Part shown: in pieces, positions 8,084-15,828 of the stretch | Layout: each line of letters opens with the position of its first letter | Position numbering within the stretch: the first letter of the stretch is position 1 | Source of the DNA: DATBAK01 sp036787815 | GTDB lineage: Bacteria; Actinomycetota; Acidimicrobiia; IMCC26256; PALSA-610 | Reading direction: 5' to 3' | Assembly: GCA_036787815.1 (NCBI GenBank) | Contig: DAIQOP010000022.1 | Span: 1 to 24,235 of the forward strand | DNA length: 24,235 nucleotides | The notes under the pieces: generated by a model | What the model saw: the letters and a program-made list of their open reading frames with translations, nothing else | Told to the model about the DNA's origin: nothing | Database searches by the model: none | Program-made: the position numbers and the translations under genes

Positions 8084-8892
8084 CGACCCTGGTAGTTCGG
8101 CTCGCGCTTCTCGGCGAACGCGCGCGGGCCCTCTTGGGCGTCTTGCGACGCGAAGACCTCCCACCCGATCGGGTCCTGGTGCTGCATCGCGTCGTAGTCG
8201 CTCATGTGCTCGGTCTCGCGCCACGCGCGCAGGATCGCCTGGGTCGACAGCGGTGCGTTTGCGGCGACCATCTCGGCGACGGCCCGGGCCGTGGCCAACG
8301 CATGGCCCGTGGGTGCAACCCGTCCGATGAGGCCGATCTGCTGCGCCTCGAGCGCGGTGATCGGCCGGCACGTGAGCAGGATGTCCATGGCCACCGTGTA
8401 GGGGATCTGGCGGGGGAGCCGGCACGCGGAGCCGCCGAGCGGGAAGAGGCCGCGCTTGGCCTCCCACACCCCGAAGATCGCGCTCTCACCCGCGACGCGG
8501 ATGTCGGTGCCCTGCAACATCTCGGTGCCGCCGGCCACCGCGTAGCCCTCGACTGCGGCGATGAGCGGCTTCGACAGCCGGTAGTCGCGCAGCAGGCCCT
8601 TCCAGTGCGGGTTGTCGCCGCGTGCCATCACGGCCTGCACCCGAGGGTCGTCGGACTGCTGGCCCATGGCGACGAGATCGGCGCCCGACGAGAAGTTCCC
8701 GCCCGCGCCGGTGATGATCGCGCAGCGCACCTCGGGCTCCGCATCGATGTACTCGTAGCCCATCACCAACCCGGCGAGCATGTCGCCCGAGAGCGCGTTC
8801 TTCTTCTCCGGTCGGTTCATCGTCAGGGTCACGACGTGGCCGTCGCGCTCGACGGTGCAGTGCTTCGTCGTGAGGTCTTCGAGGACGGCCAT
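8080..8892 (-). CDS. echA19: EchA19-like enoyl-CoA hydratase (crotonase family)
   Basis: The 270-aa product carries both crotonase hallmarks: the oxyanion-hole segment 'ITGAGGNFSSGADL' (residues 60-72) and 'AAVEGYAVAGGTEMLQGTDI' (112-131). The two catalytic glutamates of true hydratases are in place (Glu124 in GGTE and Glu144 in 'VWEAKRG'). It would hydrate a 2-enoyl-CoA. GGAGG stands 6 nt before the ATG. It is transcribed divergently from the fadD19-like gene with a KstR-type box between, the same arrangement as echA19/fadD19 in M. tuberculosis, where EchA19 hydrates a steroid side-chain enoyl-CoA. The symbol is assigned from family plus synteny; a general hydratase cannot be excluded from the protein alone. 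Confidence 0.85.
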   Translation of the reverse strand: MAVLEDLTTKHCTVERDGHVVTLTMNRPEKKNALSGDMLAGLVMGYEYIDAEPEVRCAIITGAGGNFSSGADLVAMGQQSDDPRVQAVMARGDNPHWKGLLRDYRLSKPLIAAVEGYAVAGGTEMLQGTDIRVAGESAIFGVWEAKRGLFPLGGSACRLPRQIPYTVAMDILLTCRPITALEAQQIGLIGRVAPTGHALATARAVAEMVAANAPLSTQAILRAWRETEHMSDYDAMQHQDPIGWEVFASQDAQEGPRAFAEKREPNYQGR

Positions 8893-8982
8893 GGTTGCCT
8901 CCGGAGCGTGGTCTGGAGCGGTTGGTTCGGGGCGGAGCGATCGGGGCGAGTCTTCACCGGTCTGCCGCTTGCGGGACAAACC

Positions 8983-8996
8983 GAGAACGTGTTCTA
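8983..8996. promoter_or_regulatory. KstR-type operator between divergent echA19 and fadD19
   Basis: GAGAACGTGTTCTA contains perfect AGAAC/GTTCT half-sites. It matches TnnAACnnGTTnnA except for G in place of the first T. It lies 38 bp before the fadD start and 91 bp before the echA start, in a 141-bp divergent intergenic region, so one site could control both directions. Confidence 0.72.
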
Positions 8997-9033
8997 CTAC
9001 CGCGCCGCCACGCTCGTCGCCCACGGGGGATCG

Positions 9034-10581
9034 ATGTCGGGTTTCTGGAAGTACGCGCAAGCTGATCCTGACCACCTCGCGATCGTCGATCCCGACGGTA
9101 CCGAGCACCGCGCCGGTGATGTGTTGGCGCGGGCCAACCAGGTCGTGCACGCGCTCCGCGAGGTCGGGTTGCAGGCCGGCGACACCGTCGCGGCGGTGCT
9201 CCCGAACGGTTCGAACCCGATGCACGTGTACCTCGCGGCGCTCCAGGCCGGCTGGTACTACGTGCCCATCAACTACCGGCTGAGCCCGCCCGAGGTCGCG
9301 TACATCCTCCAAGACAGCGACGCCAAGGCGCTCGTGAGCCACGAGCGGTTCGCGGCCCTCGCCGCGGCCGCCGCGGAGGAGGCCGGGATCGCACCCGAGG
9401 CCCGCGTCGCGCACGGCTCGGTACCGGGCTTCCGCTCCTTCGCCGAGATCGTCGACCGCCAGCCCACCACGGCGCCCGAGGATCGCAAGACCGGCGCGGC
9501 GATGCACTACACGTCGGGCACGACCGGCCGGCCGAAGGGTGTGCGCCGGCCGCTCGGCGAGATCGACCCCGACACCTCGGCCGAGCTCTTCACGTTCTTC
9601 TTCCTGCTCTTCGGCATCCCCCAGCAGGACGGCAACGTGCACCTCTCCACGTCGCCGAACTACCACACCGCGGTGACGACCTTCGCCGGCAACGCGCTCC
9701 ACGCGGGCCACAGCGTGGTGTTCATGGACAAGTGGGATCCGGCCGAGACGCTGCGGCTCATCGAGCGCTACGGCTGCACGCACACGCACGTGGTACCGAC
9801 CCAGTTCCACCGCATGTTGGCGCTCCCCGACGACGTGCGCGCGAAGTACGACGTCTCGTCGATGAAGTGGGCGATCCACGCGGCGGCGCCGTGCCCGGTC
9901 GACGTGAAGCGCAAGATGCTCGACTGGTGGGGCCCCGTGATCTGGGAGTACTACGCGGCCACCGAGGGCGGCGGCACGGTGTGCCCACCCGAGGAGTGGG
10001 TGCAGTACCCGGGCACCGTCGGTCGCGTGTGGCCCAACAGCGAGATCAAGATCGTCGACGACAACGGCGCGCAGTGCGACACCGGCGTGCCCGGCACCGT
10101 GTGGATGCGCATGGGCTCGGGCGATTTCGAGTACAAGGGCGACAAGGCCAAGACGAACGACTCGCACGACGCCGACGGCTTCTTCACCGTCGGCGACGTC
10201 GGCTACTTCAACGACGCGGGCTACCTGTTCCTCTGCGACCGCAAGTCGGACATGATCATCGCCGGTGGCGTGAACATCTACCCGGCCGAGATCGAGGGCG
10301 AGATCCTCGCGTGCCCGGGCGTCGGCGACGTCGCCGTGTTCGGCATCCCCGACGACGACATGGGTGAGCAGATCAAGGCGGTGGTCGAGCCGTCGGCGGG
10401 TGTCGCGCCCGACGACGCGCTGCACGCCGCGATCATGGAGCACCTCGCGGGCCGGCTCGCGAAGTTCAAGTGGCCGCGTTCGATCGACTTCGTCGAGGAG
10501 TTGCCGCGTGAGCCCACGGGCAAGCTCCTCAAGCGCAAGCTGCGCGACCCCTACTGGGAAGGCCGCGAGCGCGCCATATGA
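9034..10581 (+). CDS. fadD19: FadD19-like (steroid) acyl-CoA synthetase
   Basis: The 515-aa ANL-superfamily ligase has the AMP-binding P-loop 'MHYTSGTTGRPKGVRRP' (residues about 157-173) and the 'YYAATEGGG' A5 motif. It also has 'ADGFFTVGDVGYFNDAGYLF', the hinge 'CDRKSDMIIAGGVNIYPAEI', and the C-terminal catalytic Lys region 'PTGKLLKRKLRDPYW'. It activates a carboxylic acid to its CoA thioester with ATP. FadD19 of mycobacteria and Rhodococcus (about 550 aa) is a steroid-CoA ligase needed for C-24-branched sterol side chains. Divergent echA19, the shared KstR box and the downstream DUF35-ltp4-ltp3 genes argue for this orthology. GGGGGA precedes the ATG by 3 nt. The frame is open far upstream, but only this start fits family length and ribosome site. 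Confidence 0.88.
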   Translation: MSGFWKYAQADPDHLAIVDPDGTEHRAGDVLARANQVVHALREVGLQAGDTVAAVLPNGSNPMHVYLAALQAGWYYVPINYRLSPPEVAYILQDSDAKALVSHERFAALAAAAAEEAGIAPEARVAHGSVPGFRSFAEIVDRQPTTAPEDRKTGAAMHYTSGTTGRPKGVRRPLGEIDPDTSAELFTFFFLLFGIPQQDGNVHLSTSPNYHTAVTTFAGNALHAGHSVVFMDKWDPAETLRLIERYGCTHTHVVPTQFHRMLALPDDVRAKYDVSSMKWAIHAAAPCPVDVKRKMLDWWGPVIWEYYAATEGGGTVCPPEEWVQYPGTVGRVWPNSEIKIVDDNGAQCDTGVPGTVWMRMGSGDFEYKGDKAKTNDSHDADGFFTVGDVGYFNDAGYLFLCDRKSDMIIAGGVNIYPAEIEGEILACPGVGDVAVFGIPDDDMGEQIKAVVEPSAGVAPDDALHAAIMEHLAGRLAKFKWPRSIDFVEELPREPTGKLLKRKLRDPYWEGRERAI

Positions 10582-10603
10582 GACACAACATGAGAGGTCC
10601 GAT

Positions 10604-10678
10604 ATGGAGCAGACGCAGCAGGTGAAACCAGTGCCGAACGAGACCGTGAAGCGCACGCGTATGCGACCGACATCATGA
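10604..10678 (+). CDS. Possible 24-codon small ORF coupled to the DUF35 gene
   Basis: An ATG at 10604 is preceded by GAGAGG with a 7-nt gap. The short frame codes for 24 residues, Met-Glu-Gln-Thr-Gln-Gln at the start and rich in Lys/Arg/Thr at the end. It stops with TGA at 10676-10678, overlapping the ATG of the DUF35 gene by 4 bp (ATGA). It fills the 93-bp gap after fadD19. The DUF35 ATG has no Shine-Dalgarno of its own, so the small ORF could deliver ribosomes to it. Alternatively it is the true N-terminus of the DUF35 protein separated by a sequencing frameshift. I recognise no similarity. Confidence 0.4.
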   Translation: MEQTQQVKPVPNETVKRTRMRPTS

Positions 10679-11652
10679 CCGAGACGTTCGTTGCCCACCA
10701 CGCGCTCGAGTATCCGGGCGGGTACACGCGCTCGGTCGGGCCCGTGATCGGGCGCTTCCTCACGTCATTGCGCGACGGCCGCATCGAAGGCGTGCGCATC
10801 GCCGACGGGCGCGTCCTCGTGCCGCCGACGGAATACGACCCGGTCACGAGCGATGCGGTCGGCGACTTCGTCGAGGTCGGGCCGGCCGGAACCGTGCAGT
10901 CGTGGACGTGGGTCGAGAAGCCGCGTCCGGGCAAGCAGGTGCTCGACCGCCCGTTCGCGTTCGCGATGATCCGTCCCGACGGTGCCGACACCGCGTGGGT
11001 GCACGTGGTCGACGCGGGCACGAAGGACGCGATGGCCACCGGCATGCGGGTCGCGCCGCGCTGGCGTACCGATCGCGTCGGCAGTGTCCGCGACATCGAG
11101 GCGTGGGTTCCGCTCGCCGACGGCGAGCAGCCGCAACCCGCGCCGGCCCGCGCCGACGTCGCCGACGACGAAGGCCCGGTCACCGGGATGATCTCGCCCA
11201 TCCGGCTCGAGTACGAGGTCGCGGCGGGCGAGGCGGCGACGCGCTACCTCGTCGGCTTGAGCGAAGGCAAGATCATCGGTGCACGCGCACCGTCGTCGGA
11301 CGAGGTCTACGCGGGATCGCGCGGTACCGACCCGAAGACGGGGGAGCCGACGAGCATCGAGGTGGAGGTCGGCGACACCGGCACGATCAGCACCTACTGC
11401 GTCGTCAACATCCCGGGGCTCTCGGAGCTCGCGCCGCCGGTGCCGTACGTGTCGGCGCAGATCGTGCTCGACGGCGCGAACAACACGTTCTTCGGCCTCA
11501 TCCGCGGCATCGAAGCCTCCGACGTGCGGATGGGGATGCGGGTGAAGGCGATCTGGGCCGATGAGCTCAAGCCCGACCACACGTCCATCAAGTGGTGGGA
11601 GCCCAGCGGTGAGCCCGACGCCGCCTACGAGACCTACCGGGAGTACCTGTGA
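10675..11652 (+). CDS. Double DUF35 / OB-fold protein, predicted partner of the Ltp aldolases
   Basis: The 325-aa product contains two DUF35-type units in tandem. Unit one begins 'VGPVIGRFLTSLRDGRIEGVR' with 'RVLVPPTEYDP' (residues about 21-60). Unit two begins 'RYLVGLSEGKIIGAR' and continues to 'GTDPKTGEPT' (from about 186). Each is followed by OB-fold strands ('GTVQSWTWVEKPRPG', 'GTISTYCVVNIPG'). Single DUF35 proteins usually carry a four-Cys zinc ribbon. Here the whole protein has one Cys, so both ribbons are lost. DUF35 domains pair with thiolase-like aldolases (as in ChsH2-Ltp2) and bind the acyl-CoA. Rv3521, upstream of ltp4-ltp3 in M. tuberculosis, has a similar length and place. It overlaps ltp4 by GTGA. 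A structural partner role is inference. Confidence 0.85.
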   Translation: MTETFVAHHALEYPGGYTRSVGPVIGRFLTSLRDGRIEGVRIADGRVLVPPTEYDPVTSDAVGDFVEVGPAGTVQSWTWVEKPRPGKQVLDRPFAFAMIRPDGADTAWVHVVDAGTKDAMATGMRVAPRWRTDRVGSVRDIEAWVPLADGEQPQPAPARADVADDEGPVTGMISPIRLEYEVAAGEAATRYLVGLSEGKIIGARAPSSDEVYAGSRGTDPKTGEPTSIEVEVGDTGTISTYCVVNIPGLSELAPPVPYVSAQIVLDGANNTFFGLIRGIEASDVRMGMRVKAIWADELKPDHTSIKWWEPSGEPDAAYETYREYL

Positions 11653-12701
11653 GAGAGGTCGCGGTCGTCAGCTACGCCGCATCGGCCGTAGCCAAGGACA
11701 CCAAGCACAACGAGGTCGAGATCATCACACCGGTGATCCGCGACGCGGTGCAGAGCTCGGGGATCCCGGCGAAGGAGATCGGTTTCACCTGCTCGGGGAG
11801 CCTCGACTACCTCTTCGGTGGCCCGTTCGCGTTCGTCCAGGGCATCGACGCGGTCGGTGCGTGGCCGCCCATCCGTGAGAGCCACGTCGAGATGGACGCG
11901 GCGTGGGCGCTCTACGAGGCGTGGATCGCGATCCAGACCGGCGAGGTCGACTCGGCCCTGATCTACGGCTTCTCCAAGGGCAGTCTCGGCGACGTCGCCG
12001 AGATCATGACCATGCAGGCCGACCCGTACTACCTCGTGCCGTTGTGGCCGTCGATGATCGACCTCGCCGCGCTGCAGGCCCGCTGCTACCTCGACGAGTC
12101 GGGGCGCACCGAGCGCGATCTCGCCGAGGTCGCGGCCCGGGCCCAGCGCAACGGCCTGCGCAACCCGCACGCCGTGCGCAAGGGCGATGTGACCGCCGAC
12201 GACCTCCTCGCGACGCCGGTTCGGTACGACCCGTTGCGGGAGAGCGACGTGTTCCCCGTGACCGACGGCGCGACCGCGGTCGTGATCGCGGCGGGCGACG
12301 TCGCCCGCAACGTGTGCGAGCGCCCGGCCTGGATCCGCGGCCTCGAGCACCGCATCGAGGCCCACTCGCTCGGGGTGCGCGATCTCGCATCGTCGGCGTC
12401 GACGCGAGCGGCCGCGGCGGCCGCAGGCGTGGGCGACGGCGCGATCGACGTCGCCGAGCTGCACGCGCAGTTCTCGCACGAGGAGCTCATCCTCGGCGAC
12501 GCGCTCGGCTTGGGCGCCACCACGACGGTCAACCCGTCGGGCGGTGCGCTCGCCGCCAACACGATCATGGCTGCAGGCCTGTCGCGCATCGGCGAAGTCG
12601 CCATGCGCATCCAGTCGGGTGAAGCGAACCGCGGAGTCGCGCACGCGACCTCGGGCCCGTGCCTGCAGCAGAACCTCGTTTGCGTCCTGGAGGCCGAGTA
12701 G
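11649..12701 (+). CDS. ltp4: Ltp4-like thiolase-fold protein (predicted steroid side-chain aldol lyase subunit)
   Basis: The 350-aa product has the overall thiolase/SCP2-thiolase fold order but degenerate catalytic motifs. The nucleophile region reads 'HVEMDAAWALYEAW' with no Cys (residues about 79-92), the usual NEAF becomes 'ELHAQFSHEEL', and NxxGGxxxxGHP becomes 'NPSGGALAANTIMAAGL'. The C-terminal CxG segment reads 'SGPCLQQN'. It has a 'DYLFGGPFAF' segment near residue 53. This matches the Ltp2/Ltp3/Ltp4 group, of which Ltp2 is a retro-aldolase rather than a thiolase. In Rhodococcus, ltp3 and ltp4 are needed for C-24-branched sterol side chains. The GTG start overlaps the DUF35 stop, and ltp3 follows with no gap, so the three probably form one complex. 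Confidence 0.86.
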   Translation: MREVAVVSYAASAVAKDTKHNEVEIITPVIRDAVQSSGIPAKEIGFTCSGSLDYLFGGPFAFVQGIDAVGAWPPIRESHVEMDAAWALYEAWIAIQTGEVDSALIYGFSKGSLGDVAEIMTMQADPYYLVPLWPSMIDLAALQARCYLDESGRTERDLAEVAARAQRNGLRNPHAVRKGDVTADDLLATPVRYDPLRESDVFPVTDGATAVVIAAGDVARNVCERPAWIRGLEHRIEAHSLGVRDLASSASTRAAAAAAGVGDGAIDVAELHAQFSHEELILGDALGLGATTTVNPSGGALAANTIMAAGLSRIGEVAMRIQSGEANRGVAHATSGPCLQQNLVCVLEAE

Positions 12702-13868
12702 ATGGGCGAGCAACTCGCAGCGGTGGTCGGAGTCGGCCAGACGCATCACCGGTCGTCGCGCAAAGACGTGTCGATGGCCGGCCTCGTACGCGAGGCCGCG
12801 ATCGAAGCGCTCGAAGACGCCGGCATGACGTGGGCCGACATCGACGCCGTCGTCATCGGCAAGGCCCCCGACATGTTCGAGGGTGTCGCGATGCCGGAGC
12901 TCTACCTCGCCGACGCGCTCGGCGCGGTGGGCAAGCCGATGCTGCGCGTGCACACCGCGGGCAGCGTCGGTGGCTCGACCGCGATCGTCGCGTCGAAGCT
13001 CGTGACCTCGGGCGTGCACCGGCGCGTGCTCACGGTCGCGTACGAGAAGCAGAGCGAGAGCAACGCCACGTGGGGCCTCACGGTGCCGATGCCGTTCCAG
13101 GCGCCGCTCGTCGCCGGCGCCGGCGGCTTCTTCGCGCCGCTCATCCGCGCCTACATCTACCGATCCGGAGCGCCGAGCCACATTGGCAACCTGGTCGCGG
13201 TGAAGGACCGCCTCGCGGCGTTGCGCAACCCGAAGGCCCACCTCCACATCCCCGACATCGACCTCAAGATGGTCGAGGAATCGTTCATGTTGTGGGAGCC
13301 GATCCGCTACCTCGACACGTGCCCGTCGTCGGACGGCGCGATGGCGATGGTGATCGGTGACGAGGCCGTTGCCGACGCCGCGCCCGGGCCGGTCGCGTGG
13401 ATCCACGCGATGGCCATGCGCAGCGAGCCGACGATGTTCGCCCGTCGCGATCAGGTGAACCCGCAGGCCGGCAAGGACTGTGCCGCCGACCTCTACGCGC
13501 AGGCCGGGATCACCGACCCGCGTCGCGAGTTCGACTGCGCCGAGGTCTACGTGCCGTTCTCGTGGTTCGAGCCGATGTGGCTGGAGAACCTCGGGTTCTG
13601 CGCCGAGGGCGACGGCTGGAAGCTCACCGAGTCAGGTGCGACCGCACCCGACGGCGACATCCCGTGGAACCCGTCGGGCGGCGTGCTGTCGTCGAACCCG
13701 ATCGGTGCGTCGGGGATGATCCGTTTCGGTGAGGCCGCGCAGCAGGTGCGCAGCCGGGCCGGCGACTACCAGGTGGAGTTGAAGAACGGGCGCGCGCTCG
13801 GTCACGCGTACGGCGGCGGCTCGCAGTTCTTCTCGATGTGGGTCGTCGCCAACCGCAAGCCTTCCTGA
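12702..13868 (+). CDS. ltp3: Ltp3-like thiolase-fold protein (predicted steroid side-chain aldol lyase subunit)
   Basis: The 388-aa product starts with ATG directly after the ltp4 TAG. Thiolase-type segments are 'HTAGSVGGSTAIVASKLV' (residues 84-101; the nucleophilic Cys position holds Ala86), 'EVYVPFSWFEPMWLENLG' in place of NEAFA, 'NPSGGVLSSNPIGASGMIRFGE', and 'GHAYGGGSQFFSMWVV' at the C-terminus (the CxGGG Cys is also missing). Loss of both Cys rules out normal thiolysis or Claisen chemistry and fits the aldol-lyase group, in which tyrosines and histidine act. It is slightly shorter than M. tuberculosis Ltp3 (394 aa as I recall). It is the last gene of the plus-strand sterol operon, and a convergent gene begins 7 bp on. 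Whether Ltp3 or Ltp4 holds the active site is not clear from sequence. Confidence 0.86.
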   Translation: MGEQLAAVVGVGQTHHRSSRKDVSMAGLVREAAIEALEDAGMTWADIDAVVIGKAPDMFEGVAMPELYLADALGAVGKPMLRVHTAGSVGGSTAIVASKLVTSGVHRRVLTVAYEKQSESNATWGLTVPMPFQAPLVAGAGGFFAPLIRAYIYRSGAPSHIGNLVAVKDRLAALRNPKAHLHIPDIDLKMVEESFMLWEPIRYLDTCPSSDGAMAMVIGDEAVADAAPGPVAWIHAMAMRSEPTMFARRDQVNPQAGKDCAADLYAQAGITDPRREFDCAEVYVPFSWFEPMWLENLGFCAEGDGWKLTESGATAPDGDIPWNPSGGVLSSNPIGASGMIRFGEAAQQVRSRAGDYQVELKNGRALGHAYGGGSQFFSMWVVANRKPS

Positions 13869-13875
13869 CCCACGG

Positions 13876-15258
13876 TTACGGAACGCCGACAACCGCGACC
13901 GTGTCGGGAGGAGTGACGCCGTTCACGGCGACGGTGTTGCCGGTGGCCGTGAACGCGAAGCACGGCGTGTACTCGTCGATGGTCGTGACCGCACGGTACG
14001 TACCGGGCGCGAGCTCGGTTCCCCAGTTCAGGCGGTCGGTCGACTGGTACACCTCACGCCCGTTCGTCGACAGGAACGTCCCCTCGCCCAGGATCGGCGC
14101 GCACGCGAGGTACTCGTCGCCGAGCAACGGCACGACGTAGGTGGCGGCGTGCGGCGTCGCCGCGTACCGGTAGTAGCCCGTCAGGCCGTTCCCGCGGTTG
14201 ACCTTGCCCTGGCGGTTCTGCGAGATCTCCCGTACCCACTGATCGGTGAGCGTGCCTGTTGCCCAGTCGGGCGCGCCGACGGGCTTGGCGCCGACCTTCG
14301 CCGCCTGCCAGAGATCGGCGAGCGCGGGGGCGAGTCGAGCGCCGCGCGCCGCGACGGGCGGGGGTACGGAGCTCACATATCCGTCGTCGCCGATCGAGAA
14401 CGGGAACGTCGAGTTGCCGCCCGCGAGCGGTTGCCCGCCGCCGGCGAAGGCGAGGCGCCACGGTTTGTCGGGCGCAGCGCGCGTGAAGACGAGCAGCGCG
14501 CTCCACGGTGTGTCGTTCAGGGTCGTCGAGACCTTTGCGAAGAAGTGCGCCGGGAACGCCGAGGAATGGCCGACCGCGACGGTGACGCTGTCGGCGGGGC
14601 CGAAGCGATCGGGGTTGCCGCATCCGCACCCGCGCGCGGCATCGACCGCGAGCGCGCTCCCCGTCTCGAACCTCGCGAGTGTGGCGCGCGACTGCGCGGT
14701 GATCGCGCTCCTGCGCATCGTCCAGATCGCGAGGGCGACATCCTGCGCGCTGGCGCGAGTGACGACATCACTTCCGGGCGGTACCGCGTACAGCGCCGGC
14801 GGAACCGAAGCTCGTGGTGGGTCGATCTCGACCGCAGGCGGGCCGAAGGTGACGAGCGCGGGTACGCCGTCGGGTCCGAGCGGCGGGTGGTAGACGCGAT
14901 CTGCCGGCAACGTGACGCCGGTCAACGGAGGCATCGTTGCTGTGCTCTGATGCCCACTCACGCCACCGAGTGCGGCCGCGACGACAACCGCGAGCACCAC
15001 CGCGACGAAGGCCGCGACGGCTCCGATCAACCAGCCGACCGCGAGTCTCGCGGGTACAGGTTGCGAGACGGGCGGACCGGGCCACGCGTACACGGCCGGA
15101 GAGGAGGGCACGGCCGGCGCGGTGTGCGGGGTCCACGCGGTGCCGTCCCAGTAGCGGACGTGGACGGGCGAGTGCGGATCGGGATACCAGCCTGGTGGCG
15201 CCCACTGACCACACTCGGACCTCACTCGTCGGGCGACGGCTGCCGCTCTCACGTTCAT
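13876..15258 (-). CDS. DUF2510-domain membrane-anchored protein of unknown function
   Basis: The product of about 460 aa starts at ATG 15258; a GTG at 15225 is an alternative, and neither has a good ribosome site. Near the N-terminus is a DUF2510 motif, 'PPGWYPDPHSPVHVRYWDGTAWT' in two pieces (PGWYPDP and RYWDGTAWT, residues about 21-43). A Pro-rich spacer, one transmembrane helix ('WLIGAVAAFVAVVLAVVVAAALG') and a large outer domain of about 330 residues follow. The outer domain includes 'GCGCGNPDRFG', 'PWRLAFAGGG' and a C-terminal beta-rich part. DUF2510 is an actinobacterial cytosolic-side module next to membrane helices; its role is unknown. The outer part resembles secreted lipoprotein-like domains only loosely. 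Convergent with ltp3. Confidence 0.8.
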   Translation of the reverse strand: MNVRAAAVARRVRSECGQWAPPGWYPDPHSPVHVRYWDGTAWTPHTAPAVPSSPAVYAWPGPPVSQPVPARLAVGWLIGAVAAFVAVVLAVVVAAALGGVSGHQSTATMPPLTGVTLPADRVYHPPLGPDGVPALVTFGPPAVEIDPPRASVPPALYAVPPGSDVVTRASAQDVALAIWTMRRSAITAQSRATLARFETGSALAVDAARGCGCGNPDRFGPADSVTVAVGHSSAFPAHFFAKVSTTLNDTPWSALLVFTRAAPDKPWRLAFAGGGQPLAGGNSTFPFSIGDDGYVSSVPPPVAARGARLAPALADLWQAAKVGAKPVGAPDWATGTLTDQWVREISQNRQGKVNRGNGLTGYYRYAATPHAATYVVPLLGDEYLACAPILGEGTFLSTNGREVYQSTDRLNWGTELAPGTYRAVTTIDEYTPCFAFTATGNTVAVNGVTPPDTVAVVGVP

Positions 15259-15362
15259 CGACTGGTGCCCGGGCCCGGTTGAGGGTTGCCGGCCCGGCCC
15301 GGTCGAGCCCGGTTCCGAGCGCCCGTGCACGACCACCCGGCGTCTCGGGCCAGACTGCGGCC

Positions 15363-15770
15363 ATGGAGACCAACGCCGGAGAACGCATTCGCGAGCTGCT
15401 CGCGCTCGCGGGAGCGATGGACGTCGAGGGTTTGGCCCGCCACCTCGCCCCCGACATCGTGATGGAGCTGCCCTACGCGCCGCCACCGCTTCCTCGCCGA
15501 TACGACGGGCTGAGCGCAGTGCTCGGCTTCCAGCGCTCGTCGGCGACCCTGTTCTCGAGCTTCACGATCGCGGTCGAGCGGGTGCACGTCGTGGAGGACG
15601 CACCCGTCGTCGTGGCCGAGTACCGCAGCGACGGCGTGGTCGCGGCAACCGGTGGGCCGTACCGCAACCGCTACATCACGGTGTTCGAGCTCGACCCCGG
15701 CGGCCGGGTTCGTCGCTGGCGCGAGTTCTACGACCCCGCGGTCGTGCAGGCGGCCTTCCCGCGGCGGTAG
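15363..15770 (+). CDS. SnoaL-like (NTF2 fold) protein
   Basis: The 135-aa product has the SnoaL/ketosteroid-isomerase-like layout. It begins with helices 'RIRELLALAGAMDVEGLARH', then 'LAPDIVMELPYAPP' (a strand with an acidic residue at the cavity mouth), 'RRYDGLSAVLGFQRSS', and curved strands 'VVVAEYRSDGVV', 'YRNRYITVFEL' and 'RVRRWREFYDPAVV'. The family includes isomerases, cyclases and hydrolases that bind hydrophobic ring compounds, so a steroid substrate is plausible beside the Rieske gene but not shown. CAGACT lies 6 nt before the ATG with no Shine-Dalgarno, again like a leaderless start. The downstream Rieske gene has its own KstR box, so co-transcription is not assured. Confidence 0.85.
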   Translation: METNAGERIRELLALAGAMDVEGLARHLAPDIVMELPYAPPPLPRRYDGLSAVLGFQRSSATLFSSFTIAVERVHVVEDAPVVVAEYRSDGVVAATGGPYRNRYITVFELDPGGRVRRWREFYDPAVVQAAFPRR

Positions 15771-15785
15771 CCGTCGACGGAGCAT

Positions 15786-15791
15786 TAGAAT
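15786..15791 (+). promoter_or_regulatory. Probable -10 box (TAGAAT) of the Rieske gene
   Basis: TAGAAT in the 58-bp gap before the Rieske gene touches the KstR-type box at 15791-15804, which would cover the transcription start. The resulting leader would be about 30 nt and holds a GAGGAG ribosome site. Confidence 0.45.
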
Positions 15792-15804
15792 AGAACACGT
15801 TCTT
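15791..15804. promoter_or_regulatory. KstR-type operator upstream of the Rieske oxygenase
   Basis: TAGAACACGTTCTT has perfect AGAAC/GTTCT half-sites and matches TnnAACnnGTTnnA except for the last base. It is 25 bp before the GTG start and next to a TAGAAT -10, a typical repressor position. Confidence 0.73.
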
Positions 15805-15828
15805 ATTTCGCCTCGCCGAGGAGCCGTC

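Noticed and set aside
7786..9033. Upstream extension of the fadD19 frame to 7786
   Set aside because: It runs antisense through echA and the thioesterase. FadD-like sequence and a ribosome site begin only at 9034.
8893..10701. Upstream extension of the echA frame on the minus strand
   Set aside because: It is antisense to fadD19. Crotonase similarity and GGAGG start at 8892.
11634..13406. Minus-strand 590-codon frame opposite ltp4 and ltp3
   Set aside because: No motif; antisense to two well-supported genes.
15259..15362. CCGGGCCCGG palindrome cluster as an operator
   Set aside because: It is only one of many self-complementary GC strings expected at this base composition; no matching regulator or repeat elsewhere.
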